A DNA stretch of 64,000 bases from Bacillota bacterium. Lineage in GTDB: Bacteria; Bacillota; Clostridia; Lachnospirales; Lachnospiraceae. Positions 17,223-27,155 of the stretch are shown here, piece after piece. Under the pieces are notes generated by a model that searched no databases, was not told where the DNA came from, and saw nothing but the letters and a program-made list of their open reading frames with translations. Every line of letters starts with the position of its first letter. Positions within the stretch are counted from its first letter, which is position 1. The position numbers were made by a program, and so were the translations under genes. The stretch is from contig JAEXNR010000057.1 in the NCBI GenBank assembly GCA_023439505.1, positions 1 through 64,000 on the forward strand, written 5' to 3'.

Positions 17223-17270
17223 CCGCAGTACGTAATGTGTATGAAACCACATTACATATTGCGGATTTTT
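17223..17270 (+). terminator. terminator after oadB
   Basis: CCGCAGTACGTAATGTG pairs with CACATTACATATTGCGG around a short loop, followed by ATTTTTATTT. It separates oadB from pcrA. Confidence 0.85.
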
Positions 17271-17303
17271 ATTTCCCTTAGAGGAACTCCTGCTCTTTCA
17301 ATC

Positions 17304-17332
17304 TTGAATATCCCTCCTCTCCATGCTATAAT
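17304..17332 (+). promoter_or_regulatory. sigma-A promoter of pcrA
   Basis: TTGAAT (17304-17309) and a perfect TATAAT (17327-17332) are separated by 17 bp, 60 bp before the pcrA start. Confidence 0.8.
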
Positions 17333-17391
17333 AAACATATGTTTGCGGTTATATCCCGTAGGCGGATTACATAGAATAGGCAGGTAGCGCT

Positions 17392-19710
17392 ATGACAATT
17401 TACGATACGTTAAATCCCGAACAAAAAAGGGCTGTATACCATGATAAAGGACCTTTGTTAATTCTTGCCGGTGCAGGCTCAGGTAAAACAAGAGTCTTAA
17501 CCCATAGAATCGCTTATCTTATAGAACACAGAGATGTGAATCCCTGGAATATACTGGCCATCACTTTCACGAATAAAGCTGCAAGGGAAATGCGGGAAAG
17601 GGTCGATAAGATCGTAGGATATGGATCAGAGAATATCTGGGTAAGTACCTTTCATTCCACTTGCGTCAGGATTCTGAGAAGATTTATCGATTCCATCGGC
17701 TATTCCAGAAGCTTTACCATTTATGACACCGATGATCAGAAAACCTTAATGCGTGACATCTGTAAATACTTAAATATAGATACCAAGAAAACAAATGAAA
17801 AGAGTATTCTCTCTGTGATATCCAAAGCAAAGGATGAATTAATCCCTCCAGAAGAATTTTCCCGCAGTTCTCAGGGTGATTATAACCAATCCAAATACGC
17901 CGCTGCCTATACAGAATATCAGAAACGGTTAAAAGCAAGCAATGCACTGGATTTTGACGACCTTATTTTTAAGACAGTAGAGCTCTTTCAATTGAATAAA
18001 GAGGCCCTGACCTATTATCAGAACCGCTTCCGATACATTATGGTTGATGAATATCAGGATACCAACACCGCACAGTTTCGATTGATCCATCTGCTTTCCA
18101 ACGGAATCAATGAATTGGGGGAAAGAGAATATAATTTATGTGTGGTTGGTGATGACGATCAGTCCATTTATAAGTTCCGCGGTGCCAATATTTATAATAT
18201 ATTAAACTTTGAACACGCTTTTCCCAATACCAATGTGATAAAGCTGGAGCAGAATTACCGCTCCACAAAGAGCATATTAAATGCCGCCAATGAAGTGATC
18301 TGTAACAACAAGGGTCGAAAGGACAAATCCCTCTGGACGATGAATCCGGAAGGAGAACCGGTTCATTTTACCCAGTATAATTCAGATTTTGAGGAAGCAG
18401 ATCATATCACTTCCCAGATCAGAGAGATTGTTGATCAGGGGGAAGCCGGCTACCACGATATCGCCATACTGTATCGGACGAATGCCCAGTCCCGTCTCTT
18501 TGAAGAGAAATTGCTCCTGCGCAATATTCCCTATAAGATTATCGGAAGCATCAATTTCTATGCCCGAAAAGAAATTAAAGATATTCTGGCTTATTTAAAA
18601 ACCATTAATAATGGTCTGGATAACATTGCAATAAAGCGAATCATTAATGTACCAAGACGTGGGATCGGACTCACCACCATGGATAAAATCAGTGATTACG
18701 CCACCGGGAATGATATCAGCTTTTATGCCGCACTTACCAGAGCCCGCAGCATTCCCGGTCTGGAACGAAGTCTGTCAAAGATCACACCCTTTGTCAGTAT
18801 GATCGAAGGCTTGAGATCCAGAATTAATCAGGACAGCTATTCCCTTCATGAGTTGATTGATGATGTTTTGGATGCCACAGGCTATTTAAAAGAACTTGAG
18901 GTGGAAGGGTCTGAAGAAGCACAGGAGCGTATCGCTAATATCGATGAGTTGGTCAATAAGCTGGTCTCTTACGAGGAAAGTGCCGAGGATCAGCCGACCT
19001 TAAGTGGATTTTTAGAAGAGGTAGCTCTTGTATCCGATATCGACAACCTGGATGAAACCTCCGATCACATTGTACTGATGACCCTGCATAGTGCAAAGGG
19101 TCTGGAATTCCCTTATGTATATCTGTGTGGGATGGAGGATGGTATTTTCCCTGGATATATGTCCATTAACGCGGATAATCCCGCAGAGGAAATCGAGGAA
19201 GAACGCAGACTTTGTTATGTGGGTATTACAAGAGCAATGAAGCAGCTGAGTCTTAGTGCAGCCAGACAACGGATGCTTCGCGGGGAAACACAATATAACA
19301 AACCCTCCCGTTTCATATACGAGATACCAAGATACCTGTTAAAAATGGAAGTTGCCACAACCAATAGAATTCGTCCGTCCTTCCTTTCCGGCGGCTCCTC
19401 CGATGTTAGCAGTACTCCTGCCATTGATACCGGCTACAGTAATATCCTGGATTTCGATAAACCGGTAACGGCTTATAAGCAAACCCAAGTGTCGTATAAA
19501 CCTTTTGCCGAGGCAAAAAATATTACAGGAACTCAGATGGGAACACTCGATTATGGAATTGGTGATACGGTATCTCATGTTAAATTCGGTGTAGGTGTGG
19601 TTACAAATATCAACGATGGTGGAAAGGATTATGAGGTTAGTGTTGATTTCCCCAATTTTGGACCCAAGAAGCTTCTGTCTTCTTTTGCAAAATTAAAAAA
19701 ACTGAATTGA
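17392..19710 (+). CDS. pcrA: ATP-dependent DNA helicase PcrA/UvrD
   Basis: A 772-residue superfamily 1A 3'-5' helicase for repair and plasmid replication. Visible motifs are Walker A AGAGSGKTRVLTHRI (residues about 26-40), Ia ITFTNKAAREMRER, Walker B MVDEYQDTN, motif III VGDDDQSIYKFRGA, IV LEQNYRS, V LMTLHSAKGLEF and VI VGITRA. The C-terminal segment DTVSHVKFGVGVV is the RNA-polymerase-interacting Tudor-like motif of Firmicute PcrA. Length is normal. It has its own promoter and is followed by a small membrane-protein gene. Confidence 0.96.
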   Translation: MTIYDTLNPEQKRAVYHDKGPLLILAGAGSGKTRVLTHRIAYLIEHRDVNPWNILAITFTNKAAREMRERVDKIVGYGSENIWVSTFHSTCVRILRRFIDSIGYSRSFTIYDTDDQKTLMRDICKYLNIDTKKTNEKSILSVISKAKDELIPPEEFSRSSQGDYNQSKYAAAYTEYQKRLKASNALDFDDLIFKTVELFQLNKEALTYYQNRFRYIMVDEYQDTNTAQFRLIHLLSNGINELGEREYNLCVVGDDDQSIYKFRGANIYNILNFEHAFPNTNVIKLEQNYRSTKSILNAANEVICNNKGRKDKSLWTMNPEGEPVHFTQYNSDFEEADHITSQIREIVDQGEAGYHDIAILYRTNAQSRLFEEKLLLRNIPYKIIGSINFYARKEIKDILAYLKTINNGLDNIAIKRIINVPRRGIGLTTMDKISDYATGNDISFYAALTRARSIPGLERSLSKITPFVSMIEGLRSRINQDSYSLHELIDDVLDATGYLKELEVEGSEEAQERIANIDELVNKLVSYEESAEDQPTLSGFLEEVALVSDIDNLDETSDHIVLMTLHSAKGLEFPYVYLCGMEDGIFPGYMSINADNPAEEIEEERRLCYVGITRAMKQLSLSAARQRMLRGETQYNKPSRFIYEIPRYLLKMEVATTNRIRPSFLSGGSSDVSSTPAIDTGYSNILDFDKPVTAYKQTQVSYKPFAEAKNITGTQMGTLDYGIGDTVSHVKFGVGVVTNINDGGKDYEVSVDFPNFGPKKLLSSFAKLKKLN

Positions 19711-19830
19711 TTGTTTCCCTTTTGCATAAAAATTAATCAGAATTGAAATTATATAGTAGAACAGCAAATTTTTATGATAAACTATGGTAAACTAATGTAA
19801 ATTATGAATTTCAGAAAGGAAGTGTTAGTT

Positions 19831-20127
19831 ATGGGCAATAAAATTGAAGATCTTCTTAATGCTATGAGATTAGGTGAATTAATGCACAGAAGAGATCCTA
19901 TGGAAAAAAAGAGACACGTAATCATGTGTATTCTTGCAATTCTGGGTGCAATTACTGCCGTAGCGGCTATCGCATATGCTGTATATCGTTATATGAATCC
20001 TGATTATCTTGAAGATTTCGATGATGATTTTGATGATTTTGAGGATGACATGGACATTGATGAAACTACACCCAAAAATGCTACTGTCCAAACGCCGGAT
20101 GTTTCATCAGACGCAGAAACAGAATAG
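19831..20127 (+). CDS. small membrane protein with acidic tail
   Basis: A 98-residue protein. An N-terminal amphipathic region (MGNKIEDLLNAMRLGELMH) leads to one transmembrane helix (HVIMCILAILGAITAVAAIA, about 29-53), followed by a strongly acidic segment rich in Asp and Glu and a Thr/Ser tail. The start is the ATG at 19831 behind AAAGGAAGTG; an upstream ATG lacks such a site. I know of no named family; similar short proteins follow pcrA in related genomes as far as I recall. It probably faces the cytosol with one end. Confidence 0.7.
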   Translation: MGNKIEDLLNAMRLGELMHRRDPMEKKRHVIMCILAILGAITAVAAIAYAVYRYMNPDYLEDFDDDFDDFEDDMDIDETTPKNATVQTPDVSSDAETE

Positions 20128-20151
20128 TTCCCGGTTGGAAACGATAAAAAC

Positions 20152-20186
20152 AAAAGGAGCGGTTTACTTTCACCTGCTCCTTTTTG
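20152..20186 (+). terminator. terminator after small membrane protein gene
   Basis: AAAAGGAGC (20152-20160) pairs with GCTCCTTTT (20176-20184), followed by more T residues. It also lies next to the 3' end of the split binding-protein gene. Confidence 0.8.
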
Positions 20187-20214
20187 CTTTTTTACTGATT
20201 TTTGTTTCCCGTCA

Positions 20215-20788
20215 TTACTTGATTGCTTCTTCTGCAAATACTCTGGTGACAATATCCTGATAAGGAACCCTTTGTGTCAATTCTCCGCCCTCTGATAAAA
20301 TATCCTGAAGCAGTGTCAAACTATCTTCCTCAAAGATTAAATTGTCCTTCCAGGTGTCCTGATCATAATATCTTTTGACAATCTTAATCAAAGTATCCTT
20401 ATCCGTCTCAGCAAATTGGGGTGCAATCACTTTCGCAATCTCCTCCGGTGTATGACTTCCTACATAATCCATACCTTTTTGAATCGCATTGGTAAATCCC
20501 TGTATCACTTCCGGATTCTTTTCAATATAACTCTTCTTGGCAGAATAAGCGGTGTAGGGTACTTTTCCGCTCTCTACACCAAGGGAGGCCACAACTTTAC
20601 CGGTTCCCTCCTTTTCCAATGCGGTTGCCGCCGGTTCAAATTCAATGGTATAATCTCCCTGACCCGAGGCAAATGCCTGTGCCGTTAATCCAAAATCAAT
20701 GTTTTGGATAATATTCAGATCACTCTTGGGATCAATCCCCTGTTTCTTTAAAATGTACTCAAATACCATCTCAGGCATACCACCCGGT
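20215..20788 (-). pseudogene. C-terminal fragment (3 of 3) of split ABC solute-binding protein
   Basis: This frame encodes the last 187 residues of an NMT1/THI5/SsuA-like periplasmic-type binding protein, from MPEMVFEYILKKQG to a stop at 20215. It carries family features such as QGDYTIEFEPAATALEKEG and KSYIEKNPEVIQGF. Upstream of the core at 20780-20788 the frame runs into element A and yields 40 unrelated residues that overlap the recombinase gene in another frame. The missing parts lie at 35748-35957 and 48119-48345; rejoined they give about 330 residues, normal for the family. As it stands it has no signal peptide or native start. Confidence 0.93.
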
Positions 20789-20823
20789 TGACAATCTGCG
20801 ATGTGATTTTTAAAACAAAAATC
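20771..20823. other. left attachment junction of element A
   Basis: The 9-bp core CCACCCGGT (20780-20788) recurs at the right junction, 35748-35756. Left of it is host gene sequence with half-site GGCATACC. Right of it is the element arm, GACAATCTGC followed by GATGTGA. That arm is the inverted match of TGTC and TCACATC at the right end, at equal distance (23 bp) from the predicted crossover centre. Confidence 0.88.
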
Positions 20824-22636
20824 AGTTTCCTTCTTTTTCCACCAGGATTTGATATGTTTTTCTTCTCTTTGTCGTGGGCCGCAATATCCCCTTCTCAATG
20901 CAAAGATTCAGAAAGGGCAGAAGTTGCCTTTCAGATAGCATCTTATTCCTTGATGACAGTGCCGCGTTTATACAGGAGACAGTGGTATAGGAACTTTCTT
21001 CCTGTCTGATCACCTCCAAAATTGCCGCCAATATCTCATCATGCTCCTGATTAAGACATTGTTCTAATTTCATTGATAGCTTGCGCTCCATCTCGCTTTT
21101 CAGATAGAGATCCGGCATGCCATCCTCATCAATTACAATCCTGTCAATGAATTTACAGATTCTATCCCGGGTTACTCCCTCTGACAGATCTGTTTTAAGG
21201 GATTTATCCATTGCTTCACCGGATGTCTCCTCCCGGAACTCAGTAAGCGCATGCTTAAGCTGGGCAATCTGATCCGTTAACTCCCGTTGAATATTGGAAT
21301 ATGAGTCTTGAAGAATTTCAGCATGATTTGGATGCTGCGCCAGTTCCGTTATCTTTTGCTTCATCAAATATTGCAGCTGTTTTTGGGCCATTTCCATGTT
21401 TTTTTGCATCTCTTCTTTTTGGTTGCTTCTTATTTCTCTTTCGTGGTCTATCCGATGAATCTTAAATTGATTAATTTCCTCATGGAAGAGCTCCAGAATG
21501 GCTCCCATAAGGGTAAGAACATCACCCTTTAGATCTTTTTCATAAATCAAATGGGAAGACTGACAATAGCGCTTTCCTTTCTTATTATAAGTGGAACATA
21601 GATAGCAGGGTGCATCCTGTCTTTCTTTGCGTCGAATGATTGTCATTCTCCCCTGACAATCCCTGCAATAAAGCAGACCTGCAAAATCATGTCCGGGAGT
21701 GTCCGTACGATAATCCCACCTGTTTCTTTGCCTGATCAGGTCCTGTACCAGTTCAAAGTCAGCGTTATCAATGATTGGAGGATGATGCTCTTTGAACACG
21801 AATTGTCTGTCTCCCGGAACACGACAATCTTTTCCGTTCATTATGGTTCTTGCTCTTTTATGCAATCGAAGTGTCCCAATATAAAAATCATTCTTTAATA
21901 TGGAGGAGACCATACTTTCTGACCAGGCTGTCGTGACTTTTCTCCGATAAACCTTTCCCTCTTTCAGATATCGCTTCATAAGCAGCATAGACGGCGTGGG
22001 TATCTTCTGTGCTGTCAGAAACTCTGCAATCTTTCGATAACCGGAGCCGTTTTGATAAAGTTCAAATATTTGTCTGATGATAGCGGCTTCTTGTGTCAAA
22101 ATCTCTATCCGATTACCTTTCTTATTATAACCGATGGGCGTTCCGATCAGTAACGTACCTTCTTTTTGCCTGACCCGGATTACGGACTGAATTTTTTTGC
22201 TGACATCTTTAATATATCTTTCATTCATCCAGGTTTTAATGCCGATAATTTCATCTTCCTCCTGACTTAGGGTATCATACCTGTCATCTATGAGGATCAA
22301 TCTCTTATCCCGTTCCTTGAACTCATCCAGTAAGATCAGCACCTTCCCGTTATGTCTGCCTAACCGGGAAAGATCTTTTGCAATCACCGTATCAATATCC
22401 GCAAGATCATTTATCATCCCGGTAAATGCGGGTCGGTCAAACTTATACCCGGAATAACCGTCATCCTCATACCATTTGTCAATTGACATCTGATGTTCTA
22501 AGGCATAGTTTTCAATAAGTAATTTTTGATTTTCTATTGACACATAGTTCCTTTTATCATCATCTCTGGAAAGTCTGACATATCCAACCGTTTGATTTGT
22601 CTTCTCTGAATATGCATGTTCTTCTATCTTCATCAT
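20822..22636 (-). CDS. large serine recombinase of element A
   Basis: A 604-residue site-specific recombinase. The resolvase-type catalytic domain (about 15-155) carries GYVRLSRDDD with nucleophile Ser23 and the arginine motif KDLSRLGRHN. A recombinase/DUF4368-type DNA-binding domain follows (about 165-300), then a zinc ribbon (LLYCRDCQGRM with CYLCSTYNKKGKRYC), a long coiled coil (about 380-470) and a C-terminal extension. It starts with ATG behind AGAAGGAG. Its stop lies about 40 bp from the left attachment core, the usual place for an integrase. It appears intact and should catalyse attP x attB integration without homology. Confidence 0.95.
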   Translation of the reverse strand: MMKIEEHAYSEKTNQTVGYVRLSRDDDKRNYVSIENQKLLIENYALEHQMSIDKWYEDDGYSGYKFDRPAFTGMINDLADIDTVIAKDLSRLGRHNGKVLILLDEFKERDKRLILIDDRYDTLSQEEDEIIGIKTWMNERYIKDVSKKIQSVIRVRQKEGTLLIGTPIGYNKKGNRIEILTQEAAIIRQIFELYQNGSGYRKIAEFLTAQKIPTPSMLLMKRYLKEGKVYRRKVTTAWSESMVSSILKNDFYIGTLRLHKRARTIMNGKDCRVPGDRQFVFKEHHPPIIDNADFELVQDLIRQRNRWDYRTDTPGHDFAGLLYCRDCQGRMTIIRRKERQDAPCYLCSTYNKKGKRYCQSSHLIYEKDLKGDVLTLMGAILELFHEEINQFKIHRIDHEREIRSNQKEEMQKNMEMAQKQLQYLMKQKITELAQHPNHAEILQDSYSNIQRELTDQIAQLKHALTEFREETSGEAMDKSLKTDLSEGVTRDRICKFIDRIVIDEDGMPDLYLKSEMERKLSMKLEQCLNQEHDEILAAILEVIRQEESSYTTVSCINAALSSRNKMLSERQLLPFLNLCIEKGILRPTTKRRKTYQILVEKEGN

Positions 22637-22682
22637 TACCGGCTCCTTCTAACCAATATCATGAATGGTCCCAAAATCCCCC

Positions 22683-22895
22683 TCATAAGAACCAGTAAAT
22701 CATCCTGCAAAGAATAAGACAAAGAATACAGGGTAAGTGCTCAGCCAGTTTTTTCAGCATAACTTCAATCTTCTCTTCTCCTTCCCGAAGAATTACGACC
22801 CGAAAACCCATTCTCCTCCAGTATTCTTTCTTCTCCCATAGTTCATTCTCCGGCATATCCTTCGTCTTCCACACATAGTAGGTTGGCTTTCTCAT
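22683..22895 (-). CDS. small protein upstream of recombinase A
   Basis: A 70-residue protein starting MRKPTYYVWKTKDMPENELW with a strong ribosome-binding site (GGGAGGCATAG), 46 bp upstream of the recombinase and probably co-transcribed. It is basic and charged through residue 50 and ends in a hydrophobic stretch. I recognise no family. A short gene next to a large serine recombinase is a fair candidate for a recombination directionality factor or other accessory, and element B has a small gene in the same position, but this is inference. The two small proteins are not obviously homologous. Confidence 0.65.
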   Translation of the reverse strand: MRKPTYYVWKTKDMPENELWEKKEYWRRMGFRVVILREGEEKIEVMLKKLAEHLPCILCLILCRMIYWFL

Positions 22896-23017
22896 ACTAT
22901 GCCTCCCAATCTCCTTTATCTAATCATATGAAAGTGTCGAACTGCATTATGCCTTGTTCCTTTACAAAAGCGGTCCATCGGGGGCAGAAAGAAACAAGAT
23001 GAACTTTTCCCATACGA

Positions 23018-23053
23018 TAAAAAAGTTCTCCTTGGTTATTCATAAGGAGAACT
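23018..23053 (-). terminator. terminator of element A cargo operon
   Basis: AGTTCTCCTT (23024-23033) and AAGGAGAACT (23044-23053) form a perfect 10-bp stem. On the minus strand it is followed by TTTTTTATCG. It closes transcription coming from the GH30 gene and insulates the recombinase pair. Confidence 0.88.
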
Positions 23054-23096
23054 CTCGCTTAGTGTGAATTATAAAGAGCTAATTCACATATTGAAT

Positions 23097-24440
23097 TTAT
23101 GCTTGTGAAATCAAAGCAGTACCAATACTGTCACCCGGTAAGACAATAGCAATCAGTTGCTGTTTCAGGCGCAGATAGAGCTTCATTTCCTCGGCGGTTC
23201 GATTCATTATGACCACCGCCAGCACTCCATCCGGTCGCTCAAAGGCTGTCACATCTATTTTATCTGTGAATTTACTCATACCGATACGTACACTTCCGGG
23301 AAGAATATATCTGCTGAAATGTCCTATGTAGGTATAGCAGAGCTTTTTTTCCATTGTTTTCTTATTGATATCGTACATAATCGGTGCCTCACATAAATTA
23401 TTCACATGATTTGGCCCGCCTTCACTGTTAAAAAGGATGGTCCATGCGATAAATGCTTTTGCACCGCCATTCATATCTCCGATGATATCATGTCCGTACA
23501 TTCTTGCGTTGGCTAACTGGTTTTCTGCCGAGAATCTGCTGTATTCCACACATCCCTCAGAGAAGATTAATTTCTTGTCCGGATAACGCTCCCTCAGCAT
23601 GGTCAATGCCTCAAAATGATCGCCGGAATACCAGTGAAACGCAATCCCCGTAATCATCTCCCGGGTATCTTCCTCTATGATTTCCATCGCCCGTTCTAAG
23701 GCACGCTCTTTGTTGTGATCCCAGATATAAATCTCCAGATCTCCCAGTCCATGTCGTTTCAGTGCCGGATACAGGAAATCCCTTAAGAACTCCTTTTCCT
23801 CCTTTGCCGTATAAACACAGGAATCCCATGTTTGTACTGCAGCGGGTTCATTTTGAATGCTGATTCGTTTTATTTGAATTCCCCGGTTATGATATTCCTT
23901 AATATATCGGCAAAAATATTCTGCCCATAGATCACGATACTCCTCTTTCAGTTTTCCACCATGATTCTTCTCTCCATTGGTTTTCATAAAAGGAGGAGGG
24001 CTCCAGGGGGACAGCATGATGGAAATCGGTTCTTCGCACTCTGCCTGAACTGCTCTTACAAATGGAAGGATATACATTTCATCCCGCTTGATGGAGAAAC
24101 TCTCTAATTCCTTGTCCGCTTCCTGATCCATAGCAGAATAATTACTAAGGCATGCATCACAGCTGTCCAGTGCCATTCGGGCCTGTGTGTATCGCAGACC
24201 GGATTCTCCAAAATAATCTTCAATCAACGCTTTCTTTAGCTGTTCCGGCATCTGATGCCAGGTATAAGCAGCCGCCTCCGTGATCGATCCCCCAAACCCT
24301 TCCCAGGTCTGATATTTAAATTCAGGATGTAAATTAATCGCCTGATTTTCCTGTCCCCGGTCCTCCACCGCCTCTAATTCAAACGTAATGGTATCCGTGT
24401 TTGTTCCATCATATGTTGTACATATCCAAGTTCCGTTCAT
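23097..24440 (-). CDS. GH30-family glycoside hydrolase (glucosylceramidase-like)
   Basis: A 447-residue (beta/alpha)8 enzyme with an appended beta-sandwich. The acid/base glutamate is in ISIQNEPAAVQTWDSC and the nucleophile glutamate in LIFSEGCVEYSRF; WEGFGGSITEAAA near the N-terminus and SPWSPPPFMKTNG are family signatures. Members cleave beta-glucosidic, beta-xylosidic or beta-1,6-glucan links. No signal peptide is present, so it works in the cytoplasm on imported oligosaccharides. It is the last gene of the cargo operon, and its ATG overlaps the response-regulator stop. Confidence 0.9.
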   Translation of the reverse strand: MNGTWICTTYDGTNTDTITFELEAVEDRGQENQAINLHPEFKYQTWEGFGGSITEAAAYTWHQMPEQLKKALIEDYFGESGLRYTQARMALDSCDACLSNYSAMDQEADKELESFSIKRDEMYILPFVRAVQAECEEPISIMLSPWSPPPFMKTNGEKNHGGKLKEEYRDLWAEYFCRYIKEYHNRGIQIKRISIQNEPAAVQTWDSCVYTAKEEKEFLRDFLYPALKRHGLGDLEIYIWDHNKERALERAMEIIEEDTREMITGIAFHWYSGDHFEALTMLRERYPDKKLIFSEGCVEYSRFSAENQLANARMYGHDIIGDMNGGAKAFIAWTILFNSEGGPNHVNNLCEAPIMYDINKKTMEKKLCYTYIGHFSRYILPGSVRIGMSKFTDKIDVTAFERPDGVLAVVIMNRTAEEMKLYLRLKQQLIAIVLPGDSIGTALISQA

Positions 24441-25198
24441 TTTCGATCCTGTCCTTCCAAAATTCCGAGATTCATTCGATAAACCGATGGGCTATATCCT
24501 GTTACCTTTTTAAATACCTTGGAAAAATACTTCTCATCATGATAGCCTACTCTGTAAGCGATCTCATATATTTTCATCTTACCGTCATGCATAAATTCAC
24601 ATGCACAGTCAATACGCATCTTATTTAAATAATCAATAAACCCACATCCCATTTTCTGCGTAAATAAGGTGGATAAATAGGATGCTGAAACACCGACCTT
24701 TTCTGCAACCAGTGTCTGATTTAAATCCTCATCCAGATGTTCTTTCATGTATTCGATGGCATTATAAATCAGCAGGTTTCCTTCTTTCATCTGTTGAGGT
24801 TCTGATTTTTGCTGTAGTTCCGGTCTCACTATACTCTCCAGCTTTTGTAATAATTCTGTTGATCTGCAAGGTTTCAGTAAATAATCAACGGCTCCCATTC
24901 TTAATGCCTGCTGCGCGTAAGAAAAGGTGTCATATCCTGATAATATAACAGTCTTCGGGCATACACCTACTGCACTGGCCTCTCGCATGACATCAAGACC
25001 TGACTTAATCGGCATCTGGATATCCAGCAGCATTACATCAGGGTGATATTTAAATATGATATCCACTGCTTCCTGACCATTTTGCGCGCAGTATATTTTA
25101 GAAAAGAATTTTGTATTCTTTTGAATATAGGATGCCATTCCCTGCAGAATGTTCTCTTCATCATCCGCTAACAATAATCCAAAAGATGGTTGTGCCAT
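24437..25198 (-). CDS. YesN-type response regulator, AraC output domain
   Basis: A 253-residue protein with an N-terminal receiver domain (acidic ADDEEN, phospho-acceptor Asp59 in VMLLDIQMP, and KPCRS with the conserved lysine) and a C-terminal AraC DNA-binding domain (about 145-250, QTLVAEKVGVSASYLSTLF and YFSKVFKKVTGYSPSVYR). It pairs with the histidine kinase 11 bp upstream. In Firmicutes such pairs activate neighbouring sugar ABC transporters, so it probably induces the element A cargo. The stop overlaps the GH30 start by 4 bp. Confidence 0.93.
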   Translation of the reverse strand: MAQPSFGLLLADDEENILQGMASYIQKNTKFFSKIYCAQNGQEAVDIIFKYHPDVMLLDIQMPIKSGLDVMREASAVGVCPKTVILSGYDTFSYAQQALRMGAVDYLLKPCRSTELLQKLESIVRPELQQKSEPQQMKEGNLLIYNAIEYMKEHLDEDLNQTLVAEKVGVSASYLSTLFTQKMGCGFIDYLNKMRIDCACEFMHDGKMKIYEIAYRVGYHDEKYFSKVFKKVTGYSPSVYRMNLGILEGQDRK

Positions 25199-25209
25199 AT
25201 GTCATTCTC

Positions 25210-27024
25210 CTATTCTTCTTTTTCTAAAGGTATCGTCATTGTTACAAGTGTTCCCTCATTTACTTTGCTTTGTATCTCCAGTTTAAAGTTCTCCCCATAT
25301 CGTAAAGAAAGCCGCTCTTTGATATTACGGATGGCATAATGTCCCAGACGAACATCACTGTACCTTTTATTTTCCGTTCCCATCAATATATTGTCTGCGT
25401 CTTCCTGATTCATACCAATTCCATTGTCTTCGATGGTAAACATCAGATGATGATTCAGCTTTGATCCGGTAACCCGGACAAAACCACCTTCCCCGGTATT
25501 CTCCAGCCCATGAACAATTGCATTCTCAACAAAGGGCTGTATGGAGAGCTTACTGATCTTACATGTCATAATCTCATCATCCACATGTATTTCATAATCT
25601 AAGCGTTTCGAAAATCTCATCTTTTGAATCTTCAAGTAACATTCAATCAGCTCCATCTCACTTCGGATATCCGTATCGGAATTTCCCTGATTTAATAACA
25701 GGCGAAAGAGCTTAGACAGTGCCAGTACATCTTCTCCCAGTTCATCATTTCCGGTACCGATTACCCTCCAATAGAAGGAGTCGAGCACATTATATAAAAA
25801 ATGCGGGTTAATCTGCGCCTGAAGCGCATTTAATTCTATTTCCTTTTCTTTTAAAACCATAACATAGTTCTTATTAATTAAGGACCGGATATCACTAACC
25901 ATCTGATTAAAGGATATCGCTAATTGTCCGATTTCATCCTGACTGGTAATTTTTACATTTTGATTAAAATCCCCATTTCTGAATTTTTCCATGGATTCGC
26001 TCAAAATAAAGGTCTGTCGTGTTAATACTCTGGAGAGCAGCATAGACAAAGGCCATGCACAAAGCAGCAATGACAATGCCAGGGATATGGGCAGTACCAA
26101 CCCTTTCCGCTCCTTGATCTCCCAATTAAGTTTCGGCGACATATAACAGACGATCATTCCTGTCTGATTACTTCTTGATAAGAAAATATAATAATTTTCG
26201 TTCTCCAGCTTTATTTTATTATCCGAATAATTCTCCAGATTAATTTTCTCACATACTAAATTCACTACATTTTTATCGATAACTCCGGCACGGGCAAATT
26301 CTTCTCCTCTGTCATTTAACACTACAATGCCCTCATTTGACTGCTGAAGCATACTTTCACATATGGCATTATAGCGGGAGGCATCCATACCAAGAGCCAT
26401 AAACCCCAGTTTCTTTTGCTTTGATAAATTATATAACTCCTTTACCGCAACAATTTTATCAGTCTGATTATAATCAAATAAGCCTTCCTGATATGCATTC
26501 ACCCTGTGCCACACCACATCACCGCGGGCAAGATCCGCTTCCTCATAGATGGGAAGCTCTTTAATTTGATTTAGATCCTTATTCATAACAGTGGCATCAC
26601 GACTCAGGTAATAAGGCCTCAATCCATTTTCAGGATATAAAATTAATGTCTTAATCTGGCTCTTAATGGCTAATACATCCTGCAGAAACGATAAGGGTGT
26701 CTTTTCCGTCCAAACCAGTGGATAATTTTCATACACCGACTTATTACTGATTAATACTTTATGAATCTGTGAATTCACCGTAAAATAGGTGAACATATCA
26801 ACAACATCCTTTTGCAGATAATCGATATCATCACAAGCCGTCTGGGTAAATCTATGGTATAACTGGGTATCCTCTTCCATAATGGTCTGATAGTTACGAT
26901 AAAAGGTAAGTACTGTACTGATAATAAGAACGGGAAACAGCACCAGATAGATGGAGAGAATAATTTTATTCTTCAATTTCTCGTACCAGTGATGTTTTTT
27001 TATTTTCGATTTTTTCTGTTCCAC
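25210..27024 (-). CDS. YesM-type sensor histidine kinase
   Basis: A 604-residue membrane kinase: transmembrane helix at about 19-39, an extracellular sensor domain (about 40-300), a second helix near 305-330, a HAMP domain (EKFRNGDFNQNVKITSQDEIGQL), the His-kinase motif AQINPHFLYNVLDSFYWR with the phospho-accepting histidine, and a C-terminal ATPase domain (N box LSIQPFVENAIVHGL, G box IEDNGIGM). The extracellular domain likely senses a glycoside directly or through the binding protein. It is translated just before its response regulator. Confidence 0.93.
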   Translation of the reverse strand: MEQKKSKIKKHHWYEKLKNKIILSIYLVLFPVLIISTVLTFYRNYQTIMEEDTQLYHRFTQTACDDIDYLQKDVVDMFTYFTVNSQIHKVLISNKSVYENYPLVWTEKTPLSFLQDVLAIKSQIKTLILYPENGLRPYYLSRDATVMNKDLNQIKELPIYEEADLARGDVVWHRVNAYQEGLFDYNQTDKIVAVKELYNLSKQKKLGFMALGMDASRYNAICESMLQQSNEGIVVLNDRGEEFARAGVIDKNVVNLVCEKINLENYSDNKIKLENENYYIFLSRSNQTGMIVCYMSPKLNWEIKERKGLVLPISLALSLLLCAWPLSMLLSRVLTRQTFILSESMEKFRNGDFNQNVKITSQDEIGQLAISFNQMVSDIRSLINKNYVMVLKEKEIELNALQAQINPHFLYNVLDSFYWRVIGTGNDELGEDVLALSKLFRLLLNQGNSDTDIRSEMELIECYLKIQKMRFSKRLDYEIHVDDEIMTCKISKLSIQPFVENAIVHGLENTGEGGFVRVTGSKLNHHLMFTIEDNGIGMNQEDADNILMGTENKRYSDVRLGHYAIRNIKERLSLRYGENFKLEIQSKVNEGTLVTMTIPLEKEE

Positions 27025-27155
27025 ACAACTCCTCCATCATAAGATATTGGCTGCCCCTATTGCTTTGAACACTTCCCGCATTCACGCTAATATTATCTTA
27101 CCAGCACTACATTTCTTCACTTCTATCAGCATTGAAATACTGATTGTCTGCAGAA

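Noticed and set aside
20215..20898. Independent 227-residue gene running into the recombinase region
   Set aside because: The first 40 residues derive from element A and overlap the recombinase gene; native sequence begins at the core, so this is a gene fragment.
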